Below are positions 21,875-32,593 of a stretch of DNA of 64,000 bases, piece after piece. How positions within the stretch are numbered: position 1 is the first letter of the stretch; every line of letters starts with the position of its first letter. The notes below the pieces were generated by a model. That model was given only the letters and a program-made list of their open reading frames with translations, made no database searches and had not been told where the DNA came from. The translations under genes were made by a program, and so were the position numbers. The stretch is from an uncultured Psychromonas sp. (GTDB taxonomy: Bacteria; Pseudomonadota; Gammaproteobacteria; Enterobacterales; Psychromonadaceae), in contig NZ_CANLFB010000017.1 in assembly GCF_947489755.1 (NCBI RefSeq), positions 40,866 to 104,865 on the forward strand, written 5' to 3'.

Positions 21875-22993
21875 ATGAGTCAGAAAAAAGTAAACCTGTT
21901 AGATTTAAACCGTCAAGGTTTGCAAGATTTTTTCACAGAAATGGGTGAGAAACCGTTTCGTACTAAGCAGGTCATGAAATGGATTTACCATTTTGGCTGT
22001 GAAGACTTTGATCAAATGACTGATCTCAACAAAGCACTACGTGAAAAGCTTAAGCAACGTGCAGAAATAGTGGCACCTGAAATAAAAGTTGAACAACGCA
22101 GTGAAGACGGCACCATTAAATGGGCGATGACGGTAGGTAATCAAGAAGTTGAAACTGTTTATATCCCTGAAAAAGAGCGTGCAACTTTATGTGTATCTTC
22201 ACAAGTTGGTTGTGCTTTAGCGTGTGATTTCTGTTCAACAGCGCAACAAGGTTTTAACCGTAACCTAACCGTGTCTGAAATTATTGGGCAAGTATGGCGT
22301 GCTGCTAAAATCATTGGCGTAATGGGTGAAAGTGGAACTCGTCCGATTACTAATGTGGTGATGATGGGAATGGGTGAACCTTTACTTAATCTAAATAATG
22401 TCGTTCCAGCAATGGAATTAATGTTGGATGATTTAGGTTATGCACTTTCTAAACGTCGTGTCACATTATCAACGTCGGGTGTTGTACCTGCTTTAGATAT
22501 CTTAGGTGACAAAATTGACGTGGCTTTAGCGATTTCATTACATGCACCTAATGACGAACTGCGCTCTAAAATGATGCCAATCAATGATAAATATAATATT
22601 GCTGATTTCTTAGCAGGCGTAAAACGTTATATTAGTAAATCAAATGCTAACCGTGGCAAAGTGACGATTGAATATTTATTACTCGATCATGTTAATGATT
22701 CAACAGATCAAGCACATGAATTAGCACATCTATTAAAAGATACGCCGTGTAAAATCAACTTAATACCGTTTAATCCGTTCCCAGGTAATGATTACACTAA
22801 ACCAAGTAATAGCCGTGTAGACCGATTCAATAAAGTGTTAATGGAATACGGTTACACTGTTATTGTTCGTAAAACGCGTGGCGATGATATTGATGCGGCT
22901 TGTGGTCAATTGGTCGGTGATGTTATTGACCGAACAAAACGTACGATGAATAAACGTCAACATGGTGAAAATATCAGCGTTCAACAGAGCTAA
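21875..22993 (+). CDS. rlmN: RlmN, dual-specificity 23S rRNA/tRNA m2A methyltransferase
   Basis: Radical SAM enzyme that methylates C2 of A2503 in 23S rRNA and A37 in some tRNAs. The cluster motif C-x3-C-x2-C is at residues 113, 117 and 120 (CALACDFC); [12 protein letters not shown] and STSGVVP are SAM-site motifs; the later catalytic cysteine region near [11 protein letters not shown] is intact. Length 372. It heads the conserved rlmN-pilW-rodZ-ispG-hisS run. Confidence 0.96.
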   Translation: MSQKKVNLLDLNRQGLQDFFTEMGEKPFRTKQVMKWIYHFGCEDFDQMTDLNKALREKLKQRAEIVAPEIKVEQRSEDGTIKWAMTVGNQEVETVYIPEKERATLCVSSQVGCALACDFCSTAQQGFNRNLTVSEIIGQVWRAAKIIGVMGESGTRPITNVVMMGMGEPLLNLNNVVPAMELMLDDLGYALSKRRVTLSTSGVVPALDILGDKIDVALAISLHAPNDELRSKMMPINDKYNIADFLAGVKRYISKSNANRGKVTIEYLLLDHVNDSTDQAHELAHLLKDTPCKINLIPFNPFPGNDYTKPSNSRVDRFNKVLMEYGYTVIVRKTRGDDIDAACGQLVGDVIDRTKRTMNKRQHGENISVQQS

Positions 22994-23136
22994 ATAAGTT
23001 AAAAGTTAACACTGTTCTTGTGCTTTAAGCGCAAAGTTCAAGAACAGTTAAAAAAAACATGCATCAAGTATCAAGTTACTTCACAATAGGATACTTAAAT
23101 AAGTTTCCTGTACGGCTTTTAGTTTATGAGGAATGT

Positions 23137-23919
23137 ATGCGTTTTATATTTGTAGCTTTAATTTCTGTTTTCTTTATCTCTGCTTGTGTCTCAAGTGAAA
23201 CCACCACTATAGTAAATAGCCCCGGTGGTAAAAAAATGGCCTTTGACCCTCAAGGTGCTTCTGATACACGTGTTAAGCTAGCGTTGCTTTATTTAGAAAA
23301 TAAGCAAATGCAACAAGCCAAAGAAAACCTCGATACCGCTTTAAAATACCAACCTGATAGTGCCAAAGTTCATCGTATATTTGCTTATTACTACGAAAAA
23401 GTGAATGAAAATGAGAAAGCAGAAGAATTCTACAAAGAGTCTTTATCATTAGATGCTGACAACGGCGATACCAATCATAATTATGCCACTTTCTTATGTG
23501 GTCAAGGCCAATATGACAAAGCAGAAACATTTTTCTTAAAAGCTATTTCTGCACCGAACTATACGCGTGTGGCTCGGTCTTATGCTAATGCAGGGATTTG
23601 TGCTGAAAAAGCCAACCATAATGAAAAAGCTATTTTTTATTATGGTTATGCCTTATCGCATAGTCCTAACAGCAATGAAATAAACTTATCATTAGCAAAA
23701 TTAAATATTACTGAAAAGAATTACCCAACGGCCATACTTAACTTATTTGCTTTTCAAAAAGATTCAAAACCGACAGCGGAAAGTTTATGGCAATGGATTC
23801 GTTTGAGTTATGCTACAGATAAGAAGAGCAGTTTATCTCGCTATTCTAATCAACTTTTACAACAGTTCCCAGAATCTGAGCAAGCTTTAAATTTCTTAAC
23901 GAATAAATATTATGACTGA
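23137..23919 (+). CDS. pilW: PilW/PilF-like TPR lipoprotein
   Basis: Outer-membrane pilotin family that helps assemble the type IV pilus secretin. The ATG at 23137 has GAGGAA upstream and gives a lipoprotein signal MRFIFVALISVFFISAC with the lipid-attachment cysteine at residue 17; the open frame back to 23059 lacks this sense. At least four TPR units follow (LALLYLENKQMQQAKENL, IFAYYYEKVNENEKAEEFY, ATFLCGQGQYDKAETFF). Length 260. No other pilus gene lies in this window. It overlaps rodZ by 8 bases. Confidence 0.88.
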   Translation: MRFIFVALISVFFISACVSSETTTIVNSPGGKKMAFDPQGASDTRVKLALLYLENKQMQQAKENLDTALKYQPDSAKVHRIFAYYYEKVNENEKAEEFYKESLSLDADNGDTNHNYATFLCGQGQYDKAETFFLKAISAPNYTRVARSYANAGICAEKANHNEKAIFYYGYALSHSPNSNEINLSLAKLNITEKNYPTAILNLFAFQKDSKPTAESLWQWIRLSYATDKKSSLSRYSNQLLQQFPESEQALNFLTNKYYD

Positions 23920-24577
23920 GCAAACTATGCCTATAACTGAACATGATACGCCTACAACGGAACATGATACGTCTGCAACGGAACATGAAACTACACTAGG
24001 GAAGGTACTACAAGAACATCGTTTAGCGGCTAATTTTTCCGTTGATGAACTTGCACTTAAACTTAATTTAAAAGCGACCGTTATCAAAGATATTGAAAAT
24101 AATTTAGCACAATTGATTGAAGAAAAAGTCTATCCACTGATCTACTTGCGTGGTTATTTAGCCAATTATAGTAAAGTGGTGCATTTATCAAATCTCCAAT
24201 CATTCCCTGAATATCAAAAATTAAGCCGTCCAGCTAAATCTGTTAATACATTAAGTAATCCTTATATTTTGACGAATAATAAAAAATCATCAAATAAGTT
24301 TGCTTGGTTTATTTTATTATTATTTATTGGTGGTATTGCAACGACTATTTATTATTGGGAAAATGTGACCGCTTCATTGTTTCCCCAAGCCGTTGTCGAT
24401 ACAGAAAACATCCACATGCGTTTACCTGAACCTGGTGAAAATAGCTTTATCGATGAAGATAACCAATTGGCAGGTAGTCAAGCAATAGAAACGCCGTTAG
24501 ATGAAAGCCAAGTAATTGATAGCCAGGAAGAGATTGTTCCTACTGAGACATCAACGGAAGCTGACGCAACACTTTAA
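23912..24577 (+). CDS. rodZ: RodZ-like cytoskeletal adaptor, short periplasmic part
   Basis: RodZ links MreB to the membrane for rod shape. Here residues about 28-100 form the Xre-type HTH (LGKVLQEHRLAANFSVDELA, YPLIYLRGYLANYSK), and one membrane helix is at about 130-149 (FAWFILLLFIGGIATTIYYW). Only about 70 acidic, low-complexity residues follow; the beta-rich DUF4115 domain of the 300-plus-residue homologues is missing. Residues 9-28 are a short TEHDT repeat. Position between pilW and ispG supports the name. Confidence 0.85.
   Translation: MTEQTMPITEHDTPTTEHDTSATEHETTLGKVLQEHRLAANFSVDELALKLNLKATVIKDIENNLAQLIEEKVYPLIYLRGYLANYSKVVHLSNLQSFPEYQKLSRPAKSVNTLSNPYILTNNKKSSNKFAWFILLLFIGGIATTIYYWENVTASLFPQAVVDTENIHMRLPEPGENSFIDEDNQLAGSQAIETPLDESQVIDSQEEIVPTETSTEADATL
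23936..23998 (+). repeat. 21-bp in-frame minisatellite at the start of rodZ
   Basis: About three 21-bp units start at 23936, 23957 and 23978 and encode TEHDTPT, TEHDTSA and TEHETTL. Because the period is a multiple of three, copy change would alter only the N-terminal tail. Confidence 0.85.
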
Positions 24578-24777
24578 TAAATCAGTTAAGACTTGCAGGC
24601 ACTTATTAATTTAACTTAAAATTATATTACTAATAAAAATTCTAAGTTAGATTAAGTATTGTTAGTAAAGCATTTGTAGAAAGAGTGAATGCGAGTCATG
24701 TCCTCATCTCAATTTATTGAAATGATTGATTTATCAAAATCGTGTAATAACCTTTAACTTTTTTAAGAGTAAATATA

Positions 24778-25887
24778 ATGAGCCATACCTCTTCGATTAT
24801 ACGCCGCGAATCTAAACAGATCATGGTGGGCAATGTCCCTGTGGGTGGTGGTGCGCCAATTACCGTTCAATCAATGACCAATACATTAACCACTGATGTT
24901 GCTGCTACCGTTGCACAAATCAAACGTTTAGAAGCTGTTGGTGCAGATATGGTCCGTATTTCAGTACCGACTATGAATGCTGCTGAAGCATTCCGTGAAA
25001 TTAAAAAACAATGCAACATCCCACTTATCGCTGATATCCATTTTGATTATCGCATTGCTTTAAAAGTAGCTGAGTACGGTGTGGATTGTTTACGTATTAA
25101 TCCAGGTAATATCGGTAATGAGCAACGTATTCGTAGCGTTGTTGATTGCGCTCGCCACAATAATATTCCCATCCGAATTGGTGTTAATGGCGGGTCATTA
25201 GAAGCGGATATTCAAGAAAAATACGGTGAACCGACAGCACAAGCACTAGTTGATTCAGCGTTACGTCATGTCGATATACTAGATCGTTTGAACTTTGAAC
25301 AATTTAAAGTCAGTGTTAAAGCATCTGATGCATTATTAGCGGTAGAGTCTTACCAGTTATTAGCGAAACAAATTATTCAACCGTTACATTTAGGTATTAC
25401 CGAAGCAGGGGGCTTACGCAGTGGTAGTGTTAAATCTGCTGTGGGTCTTGGTTTGTTATTGTCACAAGGTATTGGTGATACATTACGTGTTTCATTAGCG
25501 GCTGATCCCGTTGAAGAAATTAAAGTCGGTTTTGATATCCTAAAATCGCTGCGTATTCGTAGCCGTGGTATTAACTTTATTGCTTGTCCAACTTGTTCTC
25601 GTCAAGAGTTCGATGTAATTGCCACTGTTAACGCATTAGAAGAACGTCTTGAAGATGTTGTTATGCCAATGGATGTGTCAATTATTGGTTGTGTTGTTAA
25701 TGGGCCCGGTGAAGCATTAGTGTCAGATATTGGTATTACTGGCGGTAAAAATAAAAGTGGATTTTATGAAGACGGTACTCGTCAACGAGATCGCTTTGAT
25801 AACGATAACGTGATTGATCAGTTAGAAGCAAAAATCCGAGCACGTATTAGCCGTAGTGATGAAAGCCAAATTATTGTAAAAGGTTAA
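24778..25887 (+). CDS. ispG: IspG, 4-hydroxy-3-methylbut-2-enyl diphosphate synthase
   Basis: 4Fe-4S enzyme of the MEP isoprenoid pathway (GcpE). TIM-barrel opening [41 protein letters not shown], then the cluster-binding C-terminal domain with [13 protein letters not shown] (Cys-x2-Cys) and [12 protein letters not shown] (third Cys). Length 369, the short proteobacterial form. AAGAG before the ATG. It has its own 200-base leader after rodZ. Confidence 0.97.
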   Translation: MSHTSSIIRRESKQIMVGNVPVGGGAPITVQSMTNTLTTDVAATVAQIKRLEAVGADMVRISVPTMNAAEAFREIKKQCNIPLIADIHFDYRIALKVAEYGVDCLRINPGNIGNEQRIRSVVDCARHNNIPIRIGVNGGSLEADIQEKYGEPTAQALVDSALRHVDILDRLNFEQFKVSVKASDALLAVESYQLLAKQIIQPLHLGITEAGGLRSGSVKSAVGLGLLLSQGIGDTLRVSLAADPVEEIKVGFDILKSLRIRSRGINFIACPTCSRQEFDVIATVNALEERLEDVVMPMDVSIIGCVVNGPGEALVSDIGITGGKNKSGFYEDGTRQRDRFDNDNVIDQLEAKIRARISRSDESQIIVKG

Positions 25888-26019
25888 CTTTTAAAGTTAA
25901 TTGAATACAAATATTTCATCTTTGGTTTAATACGATTTTAGATTAAGCGTCAGTCAATAAAAATGAAAGAATACATTAAAGTAGCTGTTAACCACTGCTT
26001 TAATCGAAAATACTAAGAT

Positions 26020-26051
26020 AAGCCCAAATGTTTTTGATATTTGGGCTTTTT
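26020..26051 (+). terminator. Intrinsic terminator after ispG
   Basis: AAGCCCAAAT (26020-26029) pairs with ATTTGGGCTT (26039-26048), followed by T residues. A TATAAT at 26110-26115 downstream may serve hisS. Confidence 0.9.
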
Positions 26052-26183
26052 ATTACCCTTAAAACAAGCAAAGCCGAGTTGCATTGTTCCATCTAGCAAC
26101 AAACTTCCTTATAATGAATCTCAATTTTATTATGAATACATTTCGAATGTATTTTTATTCATCGACAGAATTCGGAAATCATT

Positions 26184-27461
26184 GTGGCAAAGAAGATACA
26201 AGCTATTCGTGGTATGAACGATACCCTTCCTGAACAAACCCCAGTTTGGCAGAAATTAGAATCGTTAATTAGACAAACAGTCAGCAGTTACGGCTATTCT
26301 GAAATTCGTATGCCAATTGTAGAAAGTACACATCTATTCAAACGTTCAATTGGTGAAGTGACTGATATCGTTGAAAAAGAAATGTACACTTTTGAAGATC
26401 GTAACGGTGACAGTTTAACCTTACGTCCAGAAGGGACCGCATCATGTGTCCGTGCAGGCAACGAACATGGTTTATTGTATAACCAAGAACGTAGAATGTG
26501 GTATATCGGACCTATGTTCCGTCATGAGCGCCCACAAAAAGGCCGTTACCGTCAATTCCATCAAGTAGGCATTGAAACATTTGGTATCGCTAGTGCAGAT
26601 ATCGATGCAGAAGTTATTTTACTCTCTGCTCGTTTATGGAAAGCGCTAGGCATTCAAGATCATGTTGAACTGCAATTAAACTCGTTAGGTAGCAATGAAG
26701 AGCGTAATGCTTATAAAGCGAAGTTAGTTGAATTTTTACAATTGCATGAAGATAAGTTAGATGATGACAGTAAACGTCGTATGTTAACTAACCCATTACG
26801 TGTGCTAGACAGTAAAAATGAAGCCGTTCAAGCAATCTTAGAAGATGCACCGAAACTATCTGATTATTTTGGTGACGAAACAGCAGAGCATTTTGCAAAA
26901 GTGCAAGCCTATTTAGATGCCGCTGGCGTTAAATACGTGATTAACGAACGTATTGTACGTGGTTTAGATTACTATAATCGCACCGTTTTTGAATGGGTAA
27001 CATCGAGCTTAGGTTCACAAGGTACTATTTGTGCTGGTGGACGTTACGATGGCTTAGTGGAACAACTAGGCGGTAAAGCAACACCCGCCGTTGGTTTTGC
27101 AATGGGCTTAGAGCGTATTATTTTAATGCTTGAAACCTTAGAATTGAACGACGATGTTAAAGGTGATGTTGATATTTACAGTATTTTAGTTGGCGAAGGT
27201 ACAGATATTGCAGGATTTAAAGCATCAGAACTGATTCGTGACCAACTACCGCATTTGAAAATGATGCATCACTGTGGTGCTGGTAACTTTAAAAAACAAA
27301 TGAAACGTGCCGATAAAAGTGGCGCTTCAGTTGCTTTAATTATAGGTGAAAGTGAGTTAGAGAGTGGCTCTGTCACAATTAAAGACTTACATGGAAATTC
27401 AGAGCAACAAACCGTTGCAATTGACAGCTTAGTTAAGGTACTACCTACCTACTTTGCATAA
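26184..27461 (+). CDS. hisS: HisS, histidyl-tRNA synthetase
   Basis: Class II synthetase. [13 protein letters not shown] opens the protein, motif 2 is [16 protein letters not shown], the histidine-specific [14 protein letters not shown] and [13 protein letters not shown] loops follow, motif 3 is [11 protein letters not shown], and an anticodon-binding domain completes 425 residues. The start is GTG at 26184. yfgM follows after 39 bases, as in enterics. Confidence 0.97.
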   Translation: MAKKIQAIRGMNDTLPEQTPVWQKLESLIRQTVSSYGYSEIRMPIVESTHLFKRSIGEVTDIVEKEMYTFEDRNGDSLTLRPEGTASCVRAGNEHGLLYNQERRMWYIGPMFRHERPQKGRYRQFHQVGIETFGIASADIDAEVILLSARLWKALGIQDHVELQLNSLGSNEERNAYKAKLVEFLQLHEDKLDDDSKRRMLTNPLRVLDSKNEAVQAILEDAPKLSDYFGDETAEHFAKVQAYLDAAGVKYVINERIVRGLDYYNRTVFEWVTSSLGSQGTICAGGRYDGLVEQLGGKATPAVGFAMGLERIILMLETLELNDDVKGDVDIYSILVGEGTDIAGFKASELIRDQLPHLKMMHHCGAGNFKKQMKRADKSGASVALIIGESELESGSVTIKDLHGNSEQQTVAIDSLVKVLPTYFA

Positions 27462-27500
27462 AGCATATTCATCAAATAACAGATTAAGTAAGGAACACAC

Positions 27501-28181
27501 GTGGTTGATATTATTGAAGGTTATGAAACAGAAGAACAACAAGTTGATGCAATTAAAAAATGGTGGAGCGACAACGGAACGATGCTTGTCGTGGGCGCTG
27601 TTATTGGCTTAGCTGGTTTATGGGGATGGCGTTATTACGGTGAAACCGTGTCAACAAGCCAAGAGCAAGCATCTACTGAATTTGCGCAAGTATTAGCTAA
27701 ATATGATGCAAAAGGTGAAGAACACAGCACCACAGAAATGCAAACGTTTATTGCAGACAATGAAGGCAATAGCTACGCAACATTAGCGGCTATGTTATTA
27801 GCGAAAGAAGCAGTTCAAGCAGGTGATTTTGCATTAGCAAAAACACAATTAACTGATTTATTAGCAAGCAATGAATATGCACCATTAAACCCTGTTATAG
27901 AGTTACGTCTAGCGCGTGTCAATGCAGAGTTAGGTGATTACGATGCTGCTTTGACCACATTAAACAACATTACAGAAGAAGGCTTTTTAGTAAAAGCTAA
28001 CCAAAGTAAAGGCGCTGTTTACTTAAAACAAGGCAACATTGAGTCTGCTCGTACTTCATTCCAAGCTGCCGTTGATGCAAGTGAAGGTCGTGTTGATCCT
28101 ATCTTACAATTACAGTTAGATGATCTAGCCATTGCTAAAGCAAATGTTGCTCCTGCTCCTAAGTTAGATGCCGCTCAATAA
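27501..28181 (+). CDS. yfgM: YfgM, SecYEG-associated TPR membrane protein
   Basis: Bitopic inner-membrane protein known in E. coli to sit at the translocon beside PpiD. EEQQVDAIKKWWSDNG precedes one membrane helix at about residues 29-46 (MLVVGAVIGLAGLWGWRYY), followed by periplasmic TPR-like helices. Length 226. GTG start at 27501 with AAGGAA upstream. It is followed at 14 bases by bamB. Confidence 0.92.
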   Translation: MVDIIEGYETEEQQVDAIKKWWSDNGTMLVVGAVIGLAGLWGWRYYGETVSTSQEQASTEFAQVLAKYDAKGEEHSTTEMQTFIADNEGNSYATLAAMLLAKEAVQAGDFALAKTQLTDLLASNEYAPLNPVIELRLARVNAELGDYDAALTTLNNITEEGFLVKANQSKGAVYLKQGNIESARTSFQAAVDASEGRVDPILQLQLDDLAIAKANVAPAPKLDAAQ

Positions 28182-28195
28182 ACTGAGATAATATA

Positions 28196-29395
28196 ATGAT
28201 TAAATGGATTAAAAATATAACTGTCATTGCTAGCAGCGCTTTAATCTTAAGTGGTTGTTCTATTTTCAGTAGTGAAGAAGACGTCGTTAAAATGGCGGAA
28301 TTGCCAGAGTTTCAAGCAACGTATAAACCTGTCATAGCATGGTCAACAAGTATTGGTAGTGGTGTGGATAAGTATTACTCACAACTTCAACCTGCTGTTG
28401 ATGAAAAAGCAGTTTATGTTGCCGCCCGTGATGGAGAAGTGAAAGCGGTTTCTGTTAAAAAGGGTAAAAAACTATGGTCAATTGACCTAGACGACCATGA
28501 ACTTAACGTTACTAATCGTTCTGCTCGTTTGTCGGGTGGAATTGGTTTAGGATTCGATACTCTTTATATTGGCACTGAAAATGCGCAAGTTTTTGCATTA
28601 AATGCAGAAAATGGTGATATCAAATGGGTAAGCAAAGTCTCTGGTGAGGTGATTGCCCAACCTGTTTACGATAATGGTTTTGTTGTTATTCATACGTCTC
28701 GTGGTGATCTAACCGCGTTAGATAGCAGCACCGGTGAAGAAGTTTGGACGTTAGCAAATGCACAACCAAAATTAACATTGCGCGGCAGTGCAACACCTAG
28801 TGTGTCACAAGGTGGTATTATTTACGGTCGAGCTGATGGTTATGTTTCTGCTGCTTTATTAGAGTCTGGTCAGCCATTATGGCAGATCCCTGTCGCAAGA
28901 CCTTATGGTGCAACTGAATTAGATCGTTTAGCCGATGCTGATATGAAACCAATTGTTGTGAACGGTATCGTTTACGCACTCGCTTACAATGGTAATTTAG
29001 TGGCGATAGACCTATTGAAAGGTCAACAGCTATGGTCTAAAAAATACGCAGGCTATAACGATATTAGCGTGTCAGGACGTGATATTTTCTTAACCGATTA
29101 TCGTGGTTATGTCTTTGCGGTAAACCGTGATGATGGTGAACAACGTTGGGTTAACAAAGAGTTAGCTTACCGTAATGTTACGGGTGTTACTGTTGCAAAT
29201 GATTTCATCGTTGTTGGCGATGCAGAAGGCTATTTACATTGGATTGACCGTGAAACAGGTCAGTTTGTTGCGCAACAAGAGTTAGACTCTGATGGGCTAT
29301 ACATAGAGCCTATTGCAACCTCTACTCACCTTTATTTACAAACACGCAGTGGTGATTTAATCGCCATTGAAAAACCGATATTAAATGTAGAATAA
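28196..29395 (+). CDS. bamB: BamB, outer-membrane beta-barrel assembly lipoprotein
   Basis: Eight-bladed beta-propeller lipoprotein of the BAM complex. Lipobox LSGC with cysteine at residue 21; repeated PQQ-like blades such as VYVAARDGEVKAVSVKKGKK and FVIVHTSRGDLTALDSSTGE-type units (seen as VIHTSRGDLTALDSSTGEE). Length 399. Operon with yfgM; a terminator follows 27 bases after the stop. Confidence 0.96.
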   Translation: MIKWIKNITVIASSALILSGCSIFSSEEDVVKMAELPEFQATYKPVIAWSTSIGSGVDKYYSQLQPAVDEKAVYVAARDGEVKAVSVKKGKKLWSIDLDDHELNVTNRSARLSGGIGLGFDTLYIGTENAQVFALNAENGDIKWVSKVSGEVIAQPVYDNGFVVIHTSRGDLTALDSSTGEEVWTLANAQPKLTLRGSATPSVSQGGIIYGRADGYVSAALLESGQPLWQIPVARPYGATELDRLADADMKPIVVNGIVYALAYNGNLVAIDLLKGQQLWSKKYAGYNDISVSGRDIFLTDYRGYVFAVNRDDGEQRWVNKELAYRNVTGVTVANDFIVVGDAEGYLHWIDRETGQFVAQQELDSDGLYIEPIATSTHLYLQTRSGDLIAIEKPILNVE

Positions 29396-29421
29396 TTTAA
29401 TTCGTTTTTACGCTATACTGT

Positions 29422-29449
29422 AGCCCCTTGCTGTGCATGGGGCTTTTTT
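29422..29449 (+). terminator. Intrinsic terminator between bamB and der
   Basis: AGCCCC (29422-29427) pairs with GGGGCT (29439-29444), followed by a T run. It may be partly read through to der, which starts 25 bases on. Confidence 0.8.
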
Positions 29450-29473
29450 AGTTTTATAGGATATACAAAATTT

Positions 29474-30949
29474 ATGTTACCAGTCATCGCTTTAGTAGGT
29501 CGCCCTAATGTAGGTAAATCTACTCTTTTCAATCGTTTAACGCGCACCCGAGATGCGATAGTTGCCGATTTCCCCGGTTTAACGCGTGACCGTAAATATG
29601 GTCAGGCTAAAATTGAAGAGCTTGAATTTATTGTTATTGATACCGGCGGTATTGAAGGCGATGAAAAGGGCATTGATGCCTTAATGGCTGAGCAATCATT
29701 GATTGCAATTGAAGAAGCCGATGCTGTTTTATTCCTCGTTGATGCTCGTGCTGGATTAACCGTAGCCGATCAAGCCATTGCTGCTCACTTGCGCAAGCAA
29801 AATAAAAACATCATGGTAGTTGCGAATAAAACCGATGGTATTGATGCAGATTCCGTTTGTGGTGAGTTTTATGCGTTAGCACTTGGTGAGGTTTACCACA
29901 TTGCTGCAGCTCACGGTAAAGGTGTGCGTCAAATGATTGATGCGGCACTAGAAGAATTCCAAGAAGAAAATCCAGTTACAGACGAAGTAGACGAATATGA
30001 ATTCGCACTCGATCATGACGACGAAGACGAAGATAAAATCGCGGAAGAACAAGCTCGTTTAGCGGCTTTACCGATTAAACTTGCGTTAATTGGCCGTCCG
30101 AACGTAGGTAAATCAACACTGACTAACCGTATTTTAGGTGAAGAGCGTGTACTCGTATTCGATATGCCTGGTACTACGCGTGACAGCGTTTATATTCCGA
30201 TGGAACGTGATGGCCGTCAATATGTATTAATTGATACTGCGGGTGTTCGTAAGCGTAAAAAAGTAAGTGAAACCGTTGAAAAATTCTCAGTTATTAAAAC
30301 CTTAAAAGCGATCGAAGATTCAAACGTAGTGCTATTAATTATTGATGCACGCGATGGTATTTCAGATCAAGACTTAAGCCTACTAGGTTATACCCTAAAC
30401 TCTGGTCGTTCATTAGTAATTGCAGTGAACAAATGGGATGGCATGACTGAGTATGATAAAGAGCGTGTTAAAACAGAATTAGATCGCCGTTTAGGCTTTA
30501 TCGATTTTGCTAAAATTCACTTTATCTCAGCATTACATGGTACAGGTGTGGGTCATTTATTTGAATCAGTAGATGAAGCTTACACCTCTTCAACTAAACG
30601 TATTTCAACAGCAATGTTGACACGTATTATGGGTATGGCGACAGACGACCATGAGCCACCAATGGTTGGCGCTCGTCGTGTGAAATTACGTTACGCGCAT
30701 GCAGGTGGTTACAATCCACCATTAATCGTTATTCATGGGAACCAAGTTAAAAAATTAGCTGATTCTTATAAACGTTATTTAATGAACTACTTCCGTCGTA
30801 CATTAGAGATTATGGGGACGCCGATCCGCATCGAGTTTAGAGAAGGGACTAACCCATTTGAAGGTCGTCGTAACAAATTAACGCCGCATCAAATGTATAA
30901 ACGTCAACGTTTACTACGTAACTACGCTAACAGTAAAAATAAAAAGTAA
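29474..30949 (+). CDS. der: Der (EngA), double GTPase for 50S assembly
   Basis: Two tandem Era-like G domains and a KH-like domain. [12 protein letters not shown] near residue 8 and a second [12 protein letters not shown] near residue 204; DTGGIEG and [10 protein letters not shown] are the G3 motifs, NKTDG and NKWDG the G4 motifs. A very acidic linker (about residues 172-190, rich in Asp/Glu) separates the domains. Length 491. Confidence 0.97.
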   Translation: MLPVIALVGRPNVGKSTLFNRLTRTRDAIVADFPGLTRDRKYGQAKIEELEFIVIDTGGIEGDEKGIDALMAEQSLIAIEEADAVLFLVDARAGLTVADQAIAAHLRKQNKNIMVVANKTDGIDADSVCGEFYALALGEVYHIAAAHGKGVRQMIDAALEEFQEENPVTDEVDEYEFALDHDDEDEDKIAEEQARLAALPIKLALIGRPNVGKSTLTNRILGEERVLVFDMPGTTRDSVYIPMERDGRQYVLIDTAGVRKRKKVSETVEKFSVIKTLKAIEDSNVVLLIIDARDGISDQDLSLLGYTLNSGRSLVIAVNKWDGMTEYDKERVKTELDRRLGFIDFAKIHFISALHGTGVGHLFESVDEAYTSSTKRISTAMLTRIMGMATDDHEPPMVGARRVKLRYAHAGGYNPPLIVIHGNQVKKLADSYKRYLMNYFRRTLEIMGTPIRIEFREGTNPFEGRRNKLTPHQMYKRQRLLRNYANSKNKK

Positions 30950-30950
30950 T

Positions 30951-31199
30951 ATGCAATTACTTTGCACTGATTGCCAATCAGAATTACAACGCAGTGGTGA
31001 ATTAAAACGCCACTGTTTGAATTGTAATAGTGATTTCATTGTTCATGTTGATTGTGCTGAGTGTCATCAGCCATTACAGCGCTTAAAAGCGTGCGGAGCA
31101 GTGAGTTTTTGGTGTGAGCAGTGCAATGAGTTAAAAAGTAAATCTACGGCTGTTTATTGCCTTGTGAAGCAGAATGTCAGTAAGCAGGATGTTAGGTAG
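30951..31199 (+). CDS. yfgJ: YfgJ-like zinc-ribbon protein
   Basis: 82-residue protein with paired knuckles: CTDC (residues 5-8) with CLNC (22-25), then CAEC (35-38), C48 and CEQC (55-58), enough for two zinc sites. It begins 1 base after the der stop, matching the der-yfgJ order in E. coli. Molecular role unknown. Confidence 0.85.
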   Translation: MQLLCTDCQSELQRSGELKRHCLNCNSDFIVHVDCAECHQPLQRLKACGAVSFWCEQCNELKSKSTAVYCLVKQNVSKQDVR

Positions 31200-31291
31200 A
31201 TGTTTAATGGATTTACAATGTTTGCTTATAAGCTTTGAGCATAAAGTTAAAGCGATTATAAAATTATTACAGATACAAAAATGATAGATGT

Positions 31292-31321
31292 AAAAAAGGA
31301 GTGATTTAACACTCCTTTTTT
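31292..31321. terminator. Bidirectional intrinsic terminator after yfgJ
   Basis: AAAAAGGAGT (31293-31302) pairs with ACTCCTTTTT (31311-31320). A-rich left and T-rich right flanks suit both strands, between convergent yfgJ and dolP. Confidence 0.85.
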
Positions 31322-31395
31322 GTGTCTTGCTTATACCGAATTTTAATACTTGCTGATATAAGTTAGCGTGAATCAGCTAATGGTATTCTGTTGTT

Positions 31396-31989
31396 TTATG
31401 AGTCTGTTGTTTTCACTGGAGTGATTTCAAAGACCCTAATAACTTGTTGAACCCCTTCCACATTACTCGTCACTTCAGTAGCAAAATCAGACATTTCTTG
31501 TGTCACTTGACCAATTAAAAATACCTCACCATTTTCAGTCACTACTTTAATCTTCAAAGGATTAATTTTGTCATGACTGGTTAATTGGCTTTTTACTTTT
31601 GTAGTTAACCAACTATCTTTAGTCTTTTGCACAAGTCCAATGGGTTTACTAACACGTAATTGATTATAAACACCCACGACACCAGGTACATTATTTAACT
31701 CGTTTTCAATGACGTTACTATTCGCTTGTGTATCGACTTGGCCAACCAATAATAAATAACTATTATTAGCGATAATATTAATACGGATATTGTCGTTATA
31801 AGCTTTTGAAGCAATTACTGCATCAATCGCTTTTTCAGACAGGTCGTCATCTTTTACTAATTGAGAAATACTACGTTCATCGCTGCTTACTGCTACTGCG
31901 GTACCTGCGGCTACAATTAAACCGCCAGCGCAACCTTGTAGCACAAAAGTAGATAATAAAATCGAAAATACATAAGGCTTCAGCGTCAT
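31396..31989 (-). CDS. dolP: DolP (YraP), double-BON lipoprotein
   Basis: Outer-membrane lipoprotein for envelope integrity. Lipobox LQGC with cysteine at residue 19, a short Gly/Ala-rich stretch, then two BON domains at about 45-115 and 123-190 (INIIANNSYLLLVGQV, IKVVTENGEVFLIGQV). Length 197. Last gene of lpoA-yraN-diaA-dolP, 8 bases after diaA. Confidence 0.93.
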   Translation of the reverse strand: MTLKPYVFSILLSTFVLQGCAGGLIVAAGTAVAVSSDERSISQLVKDDDLSEKAIDAVIASKAYNDNIRINIIANNSYLLLVGQVDTQANSNVIENELNNVPGVVGVYNQLRVSKPIGLVQKTKDSWLTTKVKSQLTSHDKINPLKIKVVTENGEVFLIGQVTQEMSDFATEVTSNVEGVQQVIRVFEITPVKTTDS

Positions 31990-31997
31990 AATTTATC

Positions 31998-32585
31998 CTA
32001 ATATTGTGGAAATAGTTGTTGGTCGATCAGGTCACTTAGGCAGTTTACTACTAACATGTGAATCTCTTCAATTCGTGCACCTTTATCACTTGGCGCTCGA
32101 ATTTCAATATCATCTGCACCTAATAAACCTGCAATTTCACCGCCATCAACACCAGTCATTGCAATAATTTGTATATTTTTACTTAATGCGGTTTCTACCG
32201 CTTTGACCATATTACGGCTATTCCCACCGTGGCTGATTGTAATTAATACATCACCCGGTTGTGCTAATGCTGAAATCTGACGTGCATATATTTGGTCAAA
32301 ATGGCTGTCACTGGCAATCGCAGACACTAACGATGAATCAGACGTAATTGCGATGGCAGGTAAAGCAGGGCGGTCTGTTTCATATTTATTCAGTAAATGA
32401 GAAGCAAATATCTGTGCGAGTCCCGCAGCGCCGCCATTACCGCAAATAAGCAACTTATGGCCATTGATTAAACAATCTTTAAGTAATAGAGCCGCTGCTT
32501 CTATTTGCTCTGGTAGGGCTTCTGCTGCAACAATCTTAGTTTGAATGCTCTCTGCAAAGTGAGCTTGAATTTTTTCATTAATCAT
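31998..32585 (-). CDS. diaA: DiaA, SIS-domain DnaA-associating protein
   Basis: Phosphoheptose-isomerase-like tetramer that promotes DnaA assembly at oriC in E. coli. The ATG at 32585 gives MINEKIQAHFAESIQTKI, close to E. coli DiaA, and 195 residues; the open frame to 32621 overlaps yraN without support. SIS core: LLICGNGGAAGLAQIFASH, ISHGGNSRNMVKAV, and the C-terminal EEIHMLVVNCLSDLID. Also annotated GmhA-like by similarity, but the E. coli gene order favours DiaA. Confidence 0.9.
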   Translation of the reverse strand: MINEKIQAHFAESIQTKIVAAEALPEQIEAAALLLKDCLINGHKLLICGNGGAAGLAQIFASHLLNKYETDRPALPAIAITSDSSLVSAIASDSHFDQIYARQISALAQPGDVLITISHGGNSRNMVKAVETALSKNIQIIAMTGVDGGEIAGLLGADDIEIRAPSDKGARIEEIHMLVVNCLSDLIDQQLFPQY

Positions 32586-32593
32586 GTGACATG

